Part shown: in pieces, positions 47,501-59,095 of the stretch
Layout: each line of letters opens with the position of its first letter
How positions within the stretch are numbered: position 1 is the stretch's first letter
From: Populus alba
Lineage: Eukaryota; Streptophyta; Magnoliopsida; Malpighiales; Salicaceae
Length of the DNA stretch: 64,000 nucleotides
Assembly: GCF_005239225.2 (NCBI RefSeq)
Contig: NC_133290.1
Span: forward strand, 10,672,204-10,736,203
Reading direction: 5' to 3'
Position numbers and translations under genes: made by a program
Notes under the pieces: generated by a model
Databases searched by the model: none
What the model was told of the DNA's origin: nothing
What the model saw: only the letters and a program-made list of their open reading frames with translations

Positions 47501-50500
47501 AGAATTAGCCTTCTAGCTGATGTATTTTCTATCAAACATTACATTCTTATACATGAATTATCAAGCAGTTGTTCCCTACACAGTAGTGTGGAACCTGGAA
47601 TTATTGAACTAATTTTTCACTTGAAGAAGAGCTCAGACTTGATGAGACCAGTGATATAGTTTCATGGTTTATGAGCTAGCATATGAGCAGGCTTGATAGT
47701 TTTAGCTTTTACTCCACATACAGTTTACAGGAAAAGTTTGGAGGTCTCCTCTTTTGAATTGCTGACTACTGTATCTTTTGTTTTATAGATAAGGAAAATT
47801 TAGTTTTGTGGACAAATATCCATATAGGTTTTGTCTATGACATTGCATCAATATTTTCGTTGAGCTTTTTAAATGTTCTGTTTATTTTGTTGAACCACAG
47901 TGTTGCATGACTGTTGATTCAAGTGTTAGAATTAGTGCTACAATCTCCCTTGTGAGATTGTTAGTGTATAATAATGGAGCTGGGATAATGATGACACGAA
48001 GTAATGGCAAATTTTGTTGAAAAGTGGTATAAAGAAATTCATTTTTTAATTGCTTACAAGACTCTGGGAAACAATTGTCTATAAGATTGAGAGTCTTGTA
48101 TTATTGCTGACTTTGTTTCATAGTGAAACCTAGAAAATATGGATACATAATCATCATCATGGTCTTTATCTTGAGAAATAAAAGATTTTGCCAATATGAG
48201 AATGTAATCCACGTTCATATGTTTTGTGATTTGATATCCCAAGTTTGTGCTGTGTACGCAACAGTGTAATATAACGAGCACTCTAATATATAAGAGAAAG
48301 TTATTTGATGAGCATACTCTTTGCTTAATTATGTCATGATGCATTTACAAGTTAAATTTCTTTGAAAGTGGTGGCATTTACAATATTACTCAATGTAGGT
48401 ACTTTGAAGGGAAAATAACTCCCATTTCTGAAGGAGATGATGAAAATGATGTGGAGATTCCTCGAGTTAGAGTTACCGAAGCTGCAGAGAAGGTCCATCC
48501 AGTGAACAAATTTTGATTTTATATTATGTTCCAATAGTTATGTTTCTTTAAATTCATTTCATGTTTGGTTCATATTCTAGGATACAGAGTTTTTTACTAT
48601 CTTGTTATAATATAGATTCTAAATCTAAGCAATGTGATAAAAACTTATAACTTCTATCAAGAATTGGTGCAGTTTCACTTGTCTAATAATTTCTTCTCCC
48701 TGAATATTCAACGTAGAATGATAACTATGAATCCATGAATATGAATAGTATCTTGCTACATAGTTTGCACATGAAAATTTATTTTGGCAAAGGAAAGTAT
48801 TTCTATGAATGGAGTCATTTTATTTTGTACCATATTGTGCTTGTAGGTTTCTTTGCTAGAAGAAAATATAAAACCTAGGACAGATCTTCCACATTTGCTA
48901 GTACATCTTCATGAACGGAAACCAGAAAAGCTCCATTACCTCGGTGTTTCCTTTGGGTTAACTTTGGACCTTCTTCGTTTTTGGAAGAGACGTAAATTTG
49001 CCCCCTTCTACATCGGCCAAATTCCAGTTAAGATGCCATTTCAATTTTGTTATATTTGTTCTTTTCTCTCCAATATGTGCTTGTATAGACACAGCTTTCT
49101 ATATAGATGCTTTATTTGTTTATTGTTATCTTTTGAATTAGAATACTGTAACTGGTGAGCATTCATGTATGGTCCTCAAACCATTAAACAGCGATGATAC
49201 TGAAGTTAGTGGGTCAGATGAATGGGGCTTTTTTGGTCCATTTTACCAAGGTTGGTCCTATTTTCAGATCAATGTGTACCTTTTTATTTTTATTTTTTTA
49301 GTTCTGCACATTTAAAGCTGATTTCTCAACTATCTTCAGATTTCAAGCGAAGGTTTGCTAGGCTACTGGAAGGTGACGGTTTCCGTTCAATGGAATATAA
49401 GCTTGCTATGAGGTTAGATTCAAAACTTCAACTTCAAATGAGTTTCTTTTTAATATGCTCATGATACTCTTGATATTTCAGTGTCTTGGATCCTAAGATT
49501 AATTACGCTGACATGGAGCAAGAACCCACACCATCTGCCCCTGATGGATTTTGGAGGTCACTTACTGATGATCTATCACTATATGATTTGGAAAGGTTGA
49601 AAGTTTATACTGAAAACCTAGCTGATTTTCATTTGGTAAGATCTAAATGGCAAATGTCATTTATTCTCTGCAAATTGCTCTTACATCAAATGTTTACTGC
49701 TTTATAAATAATCTGATAAGTGGAACATGCATATAAATTTGAGGTCCATCTCTGCTTGGAAAATACCTTGGCTCTTAAGGCCCTGAACCTTCCACTTTGC
49801 GGAATGACTTTTAGCACTTGGACAGCTGGCATCATTATACTTGGGCAAAAGGGTTGTTTACATGTAAATGATTTATATTTCCCTACATGCAACAACGTAG
49901 TTTTAGTTCTTTCCTGACCAATAATAGTAAATCTGCAAGTTAAAGTTAATGCAAAAACATGTAGTTTGTGTATCATGGATCAGTAAGTAACCCCCTCCCC
50001 ATGTATCACTCAGCAACTGCAACCCATTGCTGAACTGCTTTTAAACTCAATGAAAACTGGAATATGGACACGGGTCTTTCGATCAATAGAAGACTTTGGC
50101 TTTTAATTGTTCTTGTGCAAGCTCAAGGCCAGCTTACAATGTATTAGAGACTAGTATGTGCCGATTTATTAGGTTCTGTAGGAAGACATGTATTTGAGAG
50201 GAAAGATAACTTCACTTATTTTCCTTTGTTGATAAAAGAAGAAAAATGCATATTAGATGTTATCCCATTCTCGGCACCATTAGAAGAATATTAGACCTAC
50301 TCTAACCAGAACCCGTTTGTTTACCATCTATGCTGAAGCCCAGGATGAAGTGAGATTTAATTGATTTCAAGAGAGCAGAAATGCTTTAGACCAGTTCATT
50401 ATTTGTGCCTCATGGAAATAACTAAAATTGGCACCATTAACAATTTAAAAATATGCAAAGATTTGTTAGGTGCTCTATTGTCTCTGTGTGTAATTCTAAA

Positions 50501-51833
50501 TTGTTGTGTTTTTGTTTCCAGATTTTAGACATTGTTCCAATCCTGGCTCGTCTATATTTTCGAGGAAAGCTTCCCATATCATTGTCGTATGTTCAGGCTT
50601 CTGTTTTACTCTGTGTTGGTTTGCAGCAACGAAATATTACCTTTATTGAGGTTTGATTACCAACTTGTCAGTTAGATAATTTCACATGTGCACTCATGCA
50701 TGCACTTGTGCACATATCTGTATGTGTGCAAGAAAGTGGACATTTTTCTGAAAAGTGGTAGAAATTTAGAAAAGTGCTTGTCACATTTGGTATAAAGGTT
50801 AGATCCACTCATTTTTTAATGCATACTTATATCATTTCTATCAATGTTCATATTACTTTTTATGCTTGTCTACCATATCAAAACTGAGGGTGCTACTGAT
50901 TTTTTATTGCAGGAACAAATGAAGTTGGAAAGAATACAAATTTTGTCACTTTTTATGAAGGTTATGAAGAAGTTCTACAAATATCTTCATGGTATTGCAT
51001 CAAAAGATGCAGAATCAACCCTACCCAGGTTAAAAGAGGTAAGATAGGGAGCCTGAACTTCATATACACCACAATGAAAAACATTGTCCGTATATAGATG
51101 TATATTACATAGTTGCAACGTGAGGCCTGTTCAATCCAAGTATATAAATCCAATAAAATATTCCATAATCCCTAGCCTAGGAAAATTATCCCTTTTCTCA
51201 ATCATTTACTCAACTAAGCCAACTGTTGAGGCTAGCAATGCGTGGCCACATGAATCCTTTTTCTCCATTCAGTTTCATCATCAAGAGGCCAGACAAATTT
51301 TTACATTGTTTCAGTTTTCCACCTTTTCTAGCACAAGATTCATGCAATTCTTTCTATCGCTGCTAGCGTAACAACATGTTCATTCAGAACAATCTAAAGT
51401 CCTGACATGAATAAAATTTTCAGAGGGAGCTGAGACCTCACAGCATATCGGTGGATGATGATCTAAAGGAAGCAGCAAAGCAAGTTGAGGTGTGTTCTTT
51501 TTCTTTCCTCTCTTTGAAGTTTAATCTTTGTTTATGTTTTTTTTTTTTTTTCTGAAAGTGCAAAACTGACTGTAGGATGGGATGAAATCCAAGATGGAGG
51601 GTTTGCTGAATCCTGAATTCCTTCAACAGTATGCAATTGTGGGGGAAAAAGAAGAGTTCGACGCCTTGCAAAAACATGGTGGAAAGATAAACCCAGGTAG
51701 TGTTATTAGTGTAAAATCCAATAGAGTTAAACCAGAGAAACATGGAAAGGAAGAGAGTAGTAGGAGCGGGAAAAAGCGAGGTAAGGAAGACCGCGGCTCT
51801 AAATCAAATAAAAAGAGTAAATCTAAATCGTAA
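41597..51833 (+). CDS. NAT10: RNA cytidine acetyltransferase (NAT10/Kre33/TmcA family), frame broken in middle exons
   Basis: ATP-dependent N4-acetylcytidine synthase of 18S rRNA and tRNA, nucleolar. I resolve 26 exons: 41597-41701, 41782-41873, 41972-42146, 42240-42362, 42670-42844, 43105-43215, 43319-43451, 43563-43656, 44323-44425, 44561-44697, 44900-44997, 45494-45623, 45722-45809, 45897-46002, 46113-46173, 46927-47103, 47196-47235, 48399-48492, 48847-49026, 49142-49250, 49340-49412, 49482-49635, 50522-50650, 50913-51038, 51424-51489 and 51576-51833. The order follows the family: N-terminal DUF1726 part (MRKKVDERIRTLIENGV), RecD-like ATPase with a P-loop (GRGKSAA, frameshifted) and Walker B VIDEAAAIPLP, GNAT part (RIVRIATHPSAMR, then LGYG), and a Lys/Ser-rich tail. 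About 1,000 residues are expected. Exons 5, 7, 9, 15 and 17 are out of phase by single-base indels; the others and nearly all splice sites are intact. Intron 1 has a GC donor. As written the sequence cannot encode the full protein. Confidence 0.85.
42670..47235 (+). other. Cluster of single-base indels in the acetyltransferase exons
   Basis: Judged against family conservation, the breaks are as follows. Exon 5 has one extra T (TTTT near 42688). Exon 7 has about seven indels in 133 bases: missing G in AAAGCTG, missing G in TTGATTC, a short Leu codon, extra T in GCTTTTG, extra G in GTGGGGAAA at the P-loop, missing G in CTTGGTTT, and extra G in GGGAGC. Exon 9 has A10 where a multiple of three is needed (~44368). 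Exon 12 has three extra bases within 45 bases that cancel out. Exon 15 has A6 for A7 (~46131). Exon 17 has extra T and extra G (47205-47215). The exon lengths agree with this: 175, 133, 103, 61 and 40 against 174, 134, 102, 62 and 38 expected. No nonsense substitution was needed to explain any stop. Confidence 0.75.
43657..43731. repeat. 38-bp tandem duplication in an acetyltransferase intron
   Basis: TACAGTTTACTTTTGTCCCT followed by TTTCTTGGATGATA is repeated immediately with one difference (TTTGCTTGG). The duplication begins at the splice donor of exon 8. Confidence 0.85.
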
Positions 51834-52000
51834 GAGCACGAGAATACTTCCTAATTAAGCCCGCTGAAGGTGGCAATGGATAAATGCCCTGAGCTGGAGC
51901 AGAATTTTATGGTTGTGAATGTTATGATTATTTCAGAATGTTGTTCTGCAACTCTCTTAGTCAGACCTAGACAAGATCTACTACATAATGGATAGTAGGC

Positions 52001-52131
52001 CGCAATTTTGATTGAGAAAGCTATTAGCCCTTGATTTTAAAGGATCTTTCAGTGTCATTTTTAGCTGCAATTTTGATTGAGAAACCTCATGCCCTTGATT
52101 TTAAAGGATCTTTCGGTTTCATTTTTATCTA
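52001..52131. repeat. 65-bp tandem duplication downstream of the acetyltransferase
   Basis: GCAATTTTGATTGAGAAA, then GCCCTTGATTTTAAAGGATC and TTTC..TCATTTTTA, occurs twice head to tail with a few substitutions. It probably lies in the 3' UTR. Confidence 0.85.
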
Positions 52132-53241
52132 TGTAAATGTCGGTCACATACGCTTTGTGAGTGAAATTATGCTACTTTCCCTTGCATGAAAAGTTATGAT
52201 TTCCGTGGTGGGTTTTCTCTCAAGCTTATCTGCCATGATTAAGGAGCGTGGGTGGGTGGCACCACCACCTTATCTCAGTCTTTAGCTGGCGGACGCAGAA
52301 GTTTGTGCGGTGGCTGTGCATAAAATACCAACTGACATTGCAAGTTGATCGATTCTAACTTGCTCTTTACACGATTGTGTTAATGTTCCACGCATAAAAA
52401 TGTAAGCAATTCGTTTCCAGCTTGCATATGACCCTCCACTTGGGCGAGAAAGCTTGCGAAGATGGGAACTTCCCGAATGTCATTTCATAGCAGGAGGGCT
52501 GCCATCATAGAAAGCTATCCCCTGGCAACCAAGCTGCATCAACACAGAATTGCTATATCCAATCAGTTGATTAGAGCTGTGATCCAAAACAAAAGGGTCA
52601 TTCTCTTGGTTTCGACGAATGCTTCAAGTAAAATATCAAATCAAACCTATCGATGAACCGGATAGAGTTTCAAGGGTTTCTGAATCCCCAAGGACTTCAT
52701 ATCACCAATTTTCTCATCCTTGGTGTCTGCCCTGAAAAAGGAATCCAATATCAACACCAACAAAGAAGCAGTAAAGCAGCTAGTTGCAGGTTTATGCCAA
52801 GTGTTGTAAACGCTAATTCCTCTCTCATTCACTCGGGATCTGCTTGGGTTTCTATGTTGATGCCTTGACTCAGTTGAAGCTCACGACCCCCCCAGTCTTG
52901 AAGAAAGATTCGAAGAGCGGGATTGTTTCTGGGCATAAGAAACTACTAAGAATTGACAGATACAAGATGGAACTTTCTGATTCGAGTTCTTCCAAGTAAG
53001 ACACGTCTAACTTTTCACATGCATTAAACAGAACAAATTTCAAGGATGGCTAGCAGAAGATCCGTCCTGTCCACTGTTTCCTTGAAATGGTTCGAGGAAG
53101 AATTGTTCACCGTTTACCAACAGAAGAAAACAGAACCAACCGAAAAAAATAACATGCCCTTCCTCTGTAGGGCATTATCTTGGTAGCACAGTCGTTTAGA
53201 TGCTCTAGGTCACAATTTGGAACTTCCGAGTCACAAACACG
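52132..53241. other. Tail-to-tail intergenic region, no gene recognised
   Basis: 3' flanks of the acetyltransferase (+) and the PPR gene (-). The short frames on both strands show no family resemblance. Confidence 0.45.
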
Positions 53242-54807
53242 TTATAAACTAGGAACTGGGTCTGAACATTCTTTCTCATCCGTGCTTTCAGGAGCTCGAA
53301 TTGAAGACCCAAAAATAGCCATCTTCTCGGACAAATTCCGAATGGCATCGTGCTTGTTTGCCAATTCCATGAGCACCTTGATCCTTCTGAAAGAAACATT
53401 GCTTGGCTTATGTCCTTTCTCCACCATTTGCAAAAAACACTTCTCTGCTTCCACCAACTTGCCCATATCACAAAGCAAGTCGAGCAACACATCAGATACC
53501 AAAATATATGACCCAAAACCTTTCTCTACCATATCATTCCAAAGTTGAAGTGCCATCTCCACCTTTTCATGCCTCTTAAACAACTTGATGAGAAACATAC
53601 AAGACTGGGTATTGGGCAGGCACCCAGCATCCATCATCCTCCCGTAGAAATCCCAAGAGTTGCGCAAGTCATTTGACCAATAAAAAACTCGAAAGAACAA
53701 GTTGTAACTAGTTGCATTTGGACTCATGCCCTTACTCTCCATCTCAGCCATCAAACTGTAAGCAGCATCTAGCCTCTTTGCAATACAATAATTCCTAATC
53801 ACAGCATTGTATGCTGCAACATCTGGGTAACATCCATGCTCCTTCATCTCCTTCAGCAAATCTCTCGCTTTATCAGGCTGGCCAACCAAACCCAACCCAC
53901 CAATAATACTAGTATATGTTATCACATCCGGCGAAATATCCTCCTCCCTCATCTTCGCAACCACCCCATATGCCTTCTCCAGTTCTCTACCCTTACAAAA
54001 CACGTCAATTAACGAGTTGTACGTTACAATATCAGGCTTGACACCCATTTCCTTCATCTCATCATAGAACAACTCCGCTTCCTCTGACGACTTCCACCCC
54101 GACAAAAGTATGTTAAAAGTTTGCAAATTGGGCCTAAAACCCTTCTTCAAATGATGATAAACATTTCTCGCATCACTCATACTCTTCTCTTGACACAAAG
54201 TCCTCAACAAAGCATTAAAACAACTGGTATCAAACACCGGAACCAATCTCTTGAACTTCCAAAAAGACTCCACAGTCATTCTGACAGAACAAACCTTAGC
54301 AACTCTACCTAAAACAACCTGTAAAGTCCTCGGAGTTATCAAGTTCCGGTCTTTTCTCTTGATATCAATCAAAACATCCCAAATATGATCAAATTTGCGA
54401 CTCCTACCCAAAATGTAAAGCATGGTATCTAAAGAATTAGAAGAGTGATAAAACCCTCTTCTATTAGCAGTGAGATTAAAGAAGTCAAGTGCTTGTAAAG
54501 GGTTTCCATGGCTAAACCTGACCCTTTTGAGCACTTTATCTATCAAATCATTAGAGAGAAAAACCCCAGTTGATTTTAAGGATTGTTTGAGGTTTTGAGA
54601 GGAAGTTGAGTTACTTATGATGTTATAAATGGCATCTACTTGTATGTCTTTGTTGTTGTGGTTTTGAGGGTTGGTGTGGAGAGAAAGGAATGGGATTTTA
54701 GAAGAAGAAACATACCTTGATTTTTGTAGTTCAAAAGATAGAGACTTTAGATTCTTCTTAATCATCATCATCATCATACCCGTTTTCTTCTTCTCTGATT
54801 TTACCAA
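53242..54807 (-). CDS. P-class pentatricopeptide repeat protein, probably mitochondrial
   Basis: Intronless, 521 residues, typical of plant PPR genes. The N-terminus is Lys/Ser-rich and suggests organelle targeting (mitochondrial by analogy). About nine to ten 35-residue repeats span roughly 120-490, for example 'DTSCFNALLRTLCQEKSMSD', 'PDIVTYNSLIDVFCKGRELE', 'PDVITYTSIIGGLGLVGQPD', 'PDVAAYNAVIRNYCIAKRLD' and 'PNATSYNLFFRVFYWSNDLR'. No E, DYW or SMR domain follows, so it is a P-class RNA-binding protein likely to act in organellar RNA processing or stability. From memory it resembles Arabidopsis At1g02420. The target RNA cannot be told from the sequence. The Met at 54807 starts a Lys-rich leader; a Met run a few codons later (MMMMM) offers alternative starts. 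Confidence 0.92.
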   Translation of the reverse strand: MVKSEKKKTGMMMMMIKKNLKSLSFELQKSRYVSSSKIPFLSLHTNPQNHNNKDIQVDAIYNIISNSTSSQNLKQSLKSTGVFLSNDLIDKVLKRVRFSHGNPLQALDFFNLTANRRGFYHSSNSLDTMLYILGRSRKFDHIWDVLIDIKRKDRNLITPRTLQVVLGRVAKVCSVRMTVESFWKFKRLVPVFDTSCFNALLRTLCQEKSMSDARNVYHHLKKGFRPNLQTFNILLSGWKSSEEAELFYDEMKEMGVKPDIVTYNSLIDVFCKGRELEKAYGVVAKMREEDISPDVITYTSIIGGLGLVGQPDKARDLLKEMKEHGCYPDVAAYNAVIRNYCIAKRLDAAYSLMAEMESKGMSPNATSYNLFFRVFYWSNDLRNSWDFYGRMMDAGCLPNTQSCMFLIKLFKRHEKVEMALQLWNDMVEKGFGSYILVSDVLLDLLCDMGKLVEAEKCFLQMVEKGHKPSNVSFRRIKVLMELANKHDAIRNLSEKMAIFGSSIRAPESTDEKECSDPVPSL

Positions 54808-55261
54808 ACGAAAACAGAAGCTTTGGCGGCAGAGGCTGAGGCTGATGACGGTGGTGAAAAATAGAGCTCGACTGATGGGAAGTTTTATTAAACGACAGCA
54901 TTTTCAGATTCATTGTTTTCCAATTTTTGGGATTTTTAAGGATTATTTTTAAAAAAACGATTAACACAGGAAATTAAAAATATTAGCGGAGGCAGTAGGT
55001 TTTAAAACATGTTTTATGAATGTCATGGCATTTTAAGTGCAATTTATTTAATATTGTATTTTTTAATTGTAACTTCTATATATCATGTTTTGGAACCGCA
55101 ATAAATATAAATTATGTTATTTTATCAAAAAAATAGCTATATTATTTTATTAAATTTTAAAATTCTTGTGCCAATAGCCTAAAATAGTCATTTTTGAAGT
55201 TGATTTAAAGTTTAAAAGTTAATTTTAACTTGGTTAAAGTTTTAAAAAATCTACGCATTTT

Positions 55262-55680
55262 TGTTGCTAAAAAAATTTATAAATGCAATTCAAAATATTT
55301 ATGCATACATGTCATTAAATAAATTAAGAATTATATATATTAATAAATTAAAAAAATCATTAATATTAACTAAAAATAAAATCAAAAAAATCAAAAAATA
55401 TATATAAATCAAGATATTTAATTTTATAAGATAAGCATTACACGATTGTATCTACTAAATCTTGTTAATCAAAATAATATTTTTATACAATCAAACTATA
55501 ATAGAAATAAACTCACACATTAAATTATATAAATAAAAGAAAAAAAAATATTATGCAATAATACACATATTAGAAATATTATCTAAAAATAATTTTTTAT
55601 TTAAAAAAATAAATTTTATTTATATAGAATATTAAAAAAATTATAGATAAATCAAAAACAAATTGTTGCAAAAATTAAAC
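55262..55680. repeat. Direct repeat, copy 1
   Basis: Shares with 56108-56530 the ordered blocks 'ATTTATGCATACATG', 'ATCAAGATATTTAATTT', 'TCTACTAAATCTTGTTAATC', 'AATAGAAATAAACTCACAC' and 'CACATATTAGAAATATTATC'. Copies differ at roughly a fifth of positions by eye. Confidence 0.7.
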
Positions 55681-56107
55681 ATACACAAAATAATTTCTTT
55701 TAAAATCTCTATCTAAAAAGGTTAAAAAAGCAAATATAAAAATTAACAGATGAGTAGTATTAATTGAAATATAAATTTTAAAATTAATTAAAAAAAACAT
55801 TAAAAAAGAAAAATTATATATAAAAAAATAATAGTCTGGGTGTTGTGGTTTAACTTGTTAAACTTATGATCTGAGTTATAAACTCAAACAGATTAAATAA
55901 TATTTTTCTCTTAAATTTATACTTAAAAAACAAAAGATGCCAAAAAAATAAATTAGTTCACGTGGTTTTAGAAACTAACTAGTGAATAGTGTCTTTTTTC
56001 TATATGTTTGGATATATTTACTAGTTATGTGACTCGCACTCTACCGCATGTCATATATTTTTATCTCCTATTAAAAAAAATATGCAAGGGTTTTTTATAC
56101 ATACATT

Positions 56108-56530
56108 TCTATAGCTAAAAAGTTTCTCTGCAAATCAAAAAATTTATGCATGCATATAATTAAATAAATCTAGAATTATGTGTACTGATAAATTAGAAAC
56201 AAAATTATTAATGCTAACTAGAAATAAAACTAGAAATTTCGAGAAACATGTGTAGATCAAGATATTTAATCTCGTAAAATAAGACATTTACTCGGTTGTA
56301 TTTGTTAAATCTTGTTAGTCAACAAAAAAAATTATCCAATCAAATGATAATAGAAATAGACACGCATATTAAATTATTTAAATAAAAGAAAAACAATATT
56401 ATAAAAGGCTACACATATTGAAATATTATCTGAAAATATTTTTTATTTTAAAAAATATAGTTCATTTATACAAAATATTTTTTAAAAAAATTATAAATGA
56501 ATAAAAACTTCAAAAATTACACACACAAAA
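56108..56530. repeat. Direct repeat, copy 2
   Basis: Partner of 55262-55680, offset about 845 bp in the same orientation. Between them lies 'GTTGTGGTTTAACTTGTTAA', a fragment of the dispersed poplar-like repeat type also seen near 8.1 and 9.2 kb. Possibly diverged LTRs or a segmental duplication. Confidence 0.65.
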
Positions 56531-57565
56531 AATTTTTTTAAAAAAAAAATATCTATGCCAAAATCCAGATTTGTGTACATTTTATTTACTTAAATTGTAA
56601 GATTATCAAAATAATTCATTTTGGAGATGCCCATCTATAATCATAATAAAATGATCCTCATAGTTTTCACCACTTTTTATCAAAGTAACACAATTATTCC
56701 TGTAAAATCATATATTATGTCATTTAAAATTCCTTTTTATTTTTCTAAATATGTTTCACCCCAATTTTTTTAAAATTTATTTATTAAAGATAATCATTTT
56801 TACCCTATTGGAAAGTTTATGTAATTTATCACTGGTTAACATTCGCGTACTGATTTTATTATTTTATTTCATCCAAAATTGAAAGATAAATATCACAATA
56901 ATTTTCCTCTTAATTTATATTTTTTCAATTAAAAATTATCCTATTTACCACTTATTCATTGATTTTTAGGCTAGAGGTTTATATCTATTATTTTTCAACG
57001 ATTCTCTCTCTTCTCGTAAAATTCAGGTTTCAACACAAAATAAAAAATGAAGTGTAGGATTGAAATATTAAAACCTCAATAAACATGGATAAAAAATGAA
57101 AATTAAGAAAACTTTGAGGACAAAGATTAATGCTACTCGTGTGTAAAGTAAAAAAGGATAAAGAAAAAAAATGCATTTTTGTTTCAATGTCAGTTTTAAT
57201 TTGTTTTGGGTAAAAAAATTGATTTCTATCTGGCCAATTCAAGCATTAATTTAATATTATTTTTTTTAATACAATGAGAACCTTATAATAAGCTAATTAA
57301 AATAAATTATTAGCTCTAAATTCGAGAAAAATTTTTGTGACTGGAGTACAAAAATGCTTCATAGAAAAAAAAATGTGTGAATTAAAAAGAAACGGAAAAA
57401 AAAAAAAAAAAAAACAGGCCTTCATTGTTTTTGTGATAAATTAGCCTTCATAAAATTAGCATTTCCACATGATCTAGCACGCGGAGATGGCGAGAAAAAA
57501 AATAACCCATTGCTAGCAAGCATAGAAGAGAGAAAAGCAGCAGCAGATGCTTTAGTTCTTTGTAA

Positions 57566-57815
57566 AAATCATAGTTTTCATACTCGGTCCGGTTCAAGGC
57601 TCAGATTTCAGGTTTTAACTGGGTTATCAAATCGTCCGGGTTAAATTTTTTTTAATAAAAAAAACGTTATTTTTGTTGAAAAATACAAAAATCAACGGGT
57701 TACAATCGAATTTTTAACTGAGTTTTGCAGGGTCGCACCGGGTTTTTTCTTCAACCCAACCCGATTCCAGCTCCTGGTTGACCCACCGAGCCGGGTCTGG
57801 TTTCAAAACTATAAT
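57566..57815. mobile_element. ~250-bp MITE-like element with imperfect ATAGTTTT/AAAACTAT ends
   Basis: Starts ATAGTTTTCATACTCGGTCC and ends GAGCCGGGTCTGGTTTCAAAACTAT, with short inverted termini, GGGTTGACC-type GC-rich arms and an A/T-rich middle. The right arm is the reverse complement of the left arm of the 32.8-kb element, so they belong to one family (inference). Confidence 0.5.
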
Positions 57816-57849
57816 CAAAATGCATGATTTGCAAAAATCAGCAAGATTG

Positions 57850-58270
57850 TACTCGTTAGGGGTAAGTAAAAAAACAGAAATACCGAGAAAACAAAAAAGA
57901 AATAATAAAAAAACCGAAACAGTAAAAAAAACTGATTAAATATTTTAAAAAACCAACCGTTCAATATCGATTTTATAAGTTGGAAAAAAAAAAAAAAAAA
58001 AAACCAAACCGAGATAAACCGAGGCAAACTGAAACCAAACCCATTGAAAAAAAAAAAAAAAAAAAAAAAACCTAAAAACAATATAGTTTGTATTTTTAAT
58101 ATAAAATAACCGAACAAAACCAGATTGAAAATCAATCGATGATTTCGGTTTTTTTTTTTAAAATTAAACTAAAATTGATTGTTTTGAACTCGGTTTGGGT
58201 TTGATTTTAATTTTTTTTTTTAAAATTAATTTCATTTTTTTAGATAAAAACTAAACCAAATTAAAAATAA
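57850..58270. repeat. AACCGAA/TTCGGTT-rich dispersed repeat, second copy
   Basis: Same character as 26.58-26.94 kb: 'AAAACCGAAACAG', 'CCAAACCGAGATAAACCGAG', 'GATTTCGGTTTTTTTT' and long A tracts. Confidence 0.6.
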
Positions 58271-58400
58271 TACTCGATAGCTTGATTGCTAATTTTTACA
58301 GTGTATATTTTTGTAAGATTACGTTTCATTTTGTTTTTTAAAGCTCAAAATAAACCCTAAATTTTTGGTTTAAACGACATCCACGGCCACTTGTTCCCAC

Positions 58401-58412
58401 CCCCCCCCCCCC
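58401..58412. repeat. Poly-C run
   Basis: Twelve consecutive C in otherwise AT-rich DNA, unusual here. Confidence 0.95.
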
Positions 58413-59095
58413 AAAATTTCCATCCATTGTTATTTGAATGATTTACACCCTCAAGATTGGACTTGCATCTCTTATAACTTCGGGAATAAACACAAGCACA
58501 GCCTAACTTGCATCATGGCCAGAGCGAGTGGTCATGTTACACTGGACTCGTTCGAGGAATACATCTAAGACCCTAAAAGCACATGGAATATCACCAAAAC
58601 AATCTACGGACATAATTCTGGTCTCGAACCAAAATAATCTCACTTCCATGCACTGAACATTGGATGCTCAAATGGAGGTGTTGAAGAGCTTTCAAAAGAG
58701 CACGAAACCCCATTCCATATTTCATCAAACTCGACATTTTAGCAAAGCAAGTTGTTGTTTATACAGCCATTTAATCCGGCAACGTCGCAAACCATTTCTT
58801 TTCCAGACTAAACATTGCCATGTGACCATGAATGTTTAGATACAGTTGGGAAAAGCAAGAAAATTAGTCTGCAAAGACGAGCGACTTTCTAAAACAAATG
58901 ATTCATTGCATGACAAGTGACAACATAATACCAGTTACCCCTCCTGGCTATCAACTTGAATTAACACGAAAAGGCACAGCTGTGATTCAACACCTTTTTA
59001 TTATCAAAGCAAAACAGATGGTTATTTCCCACATTCTAGGTGGTGCCTGAAAAAAGCTCGATATCAAGCCAGACCATTAACAAGCCATGGAAGAT

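Larger units (their letters stand above)
54960..57560. other. AT-rich intergenic region with a diverged direct duplication
   Basis: No gene. Two related blocks of about 420 bp, near 55262-55680 and 56108-56530, are described separately. Confidence 0.5.

Noticed and set aside
41597..51833. Simple call of the acetyltransferase as an ancient pseudogene
   Set aside because: Half of the exons are fully open, splice sites are kept and no nonsense substitutions are seen. Old decay does not explain the clustered one-base indels.
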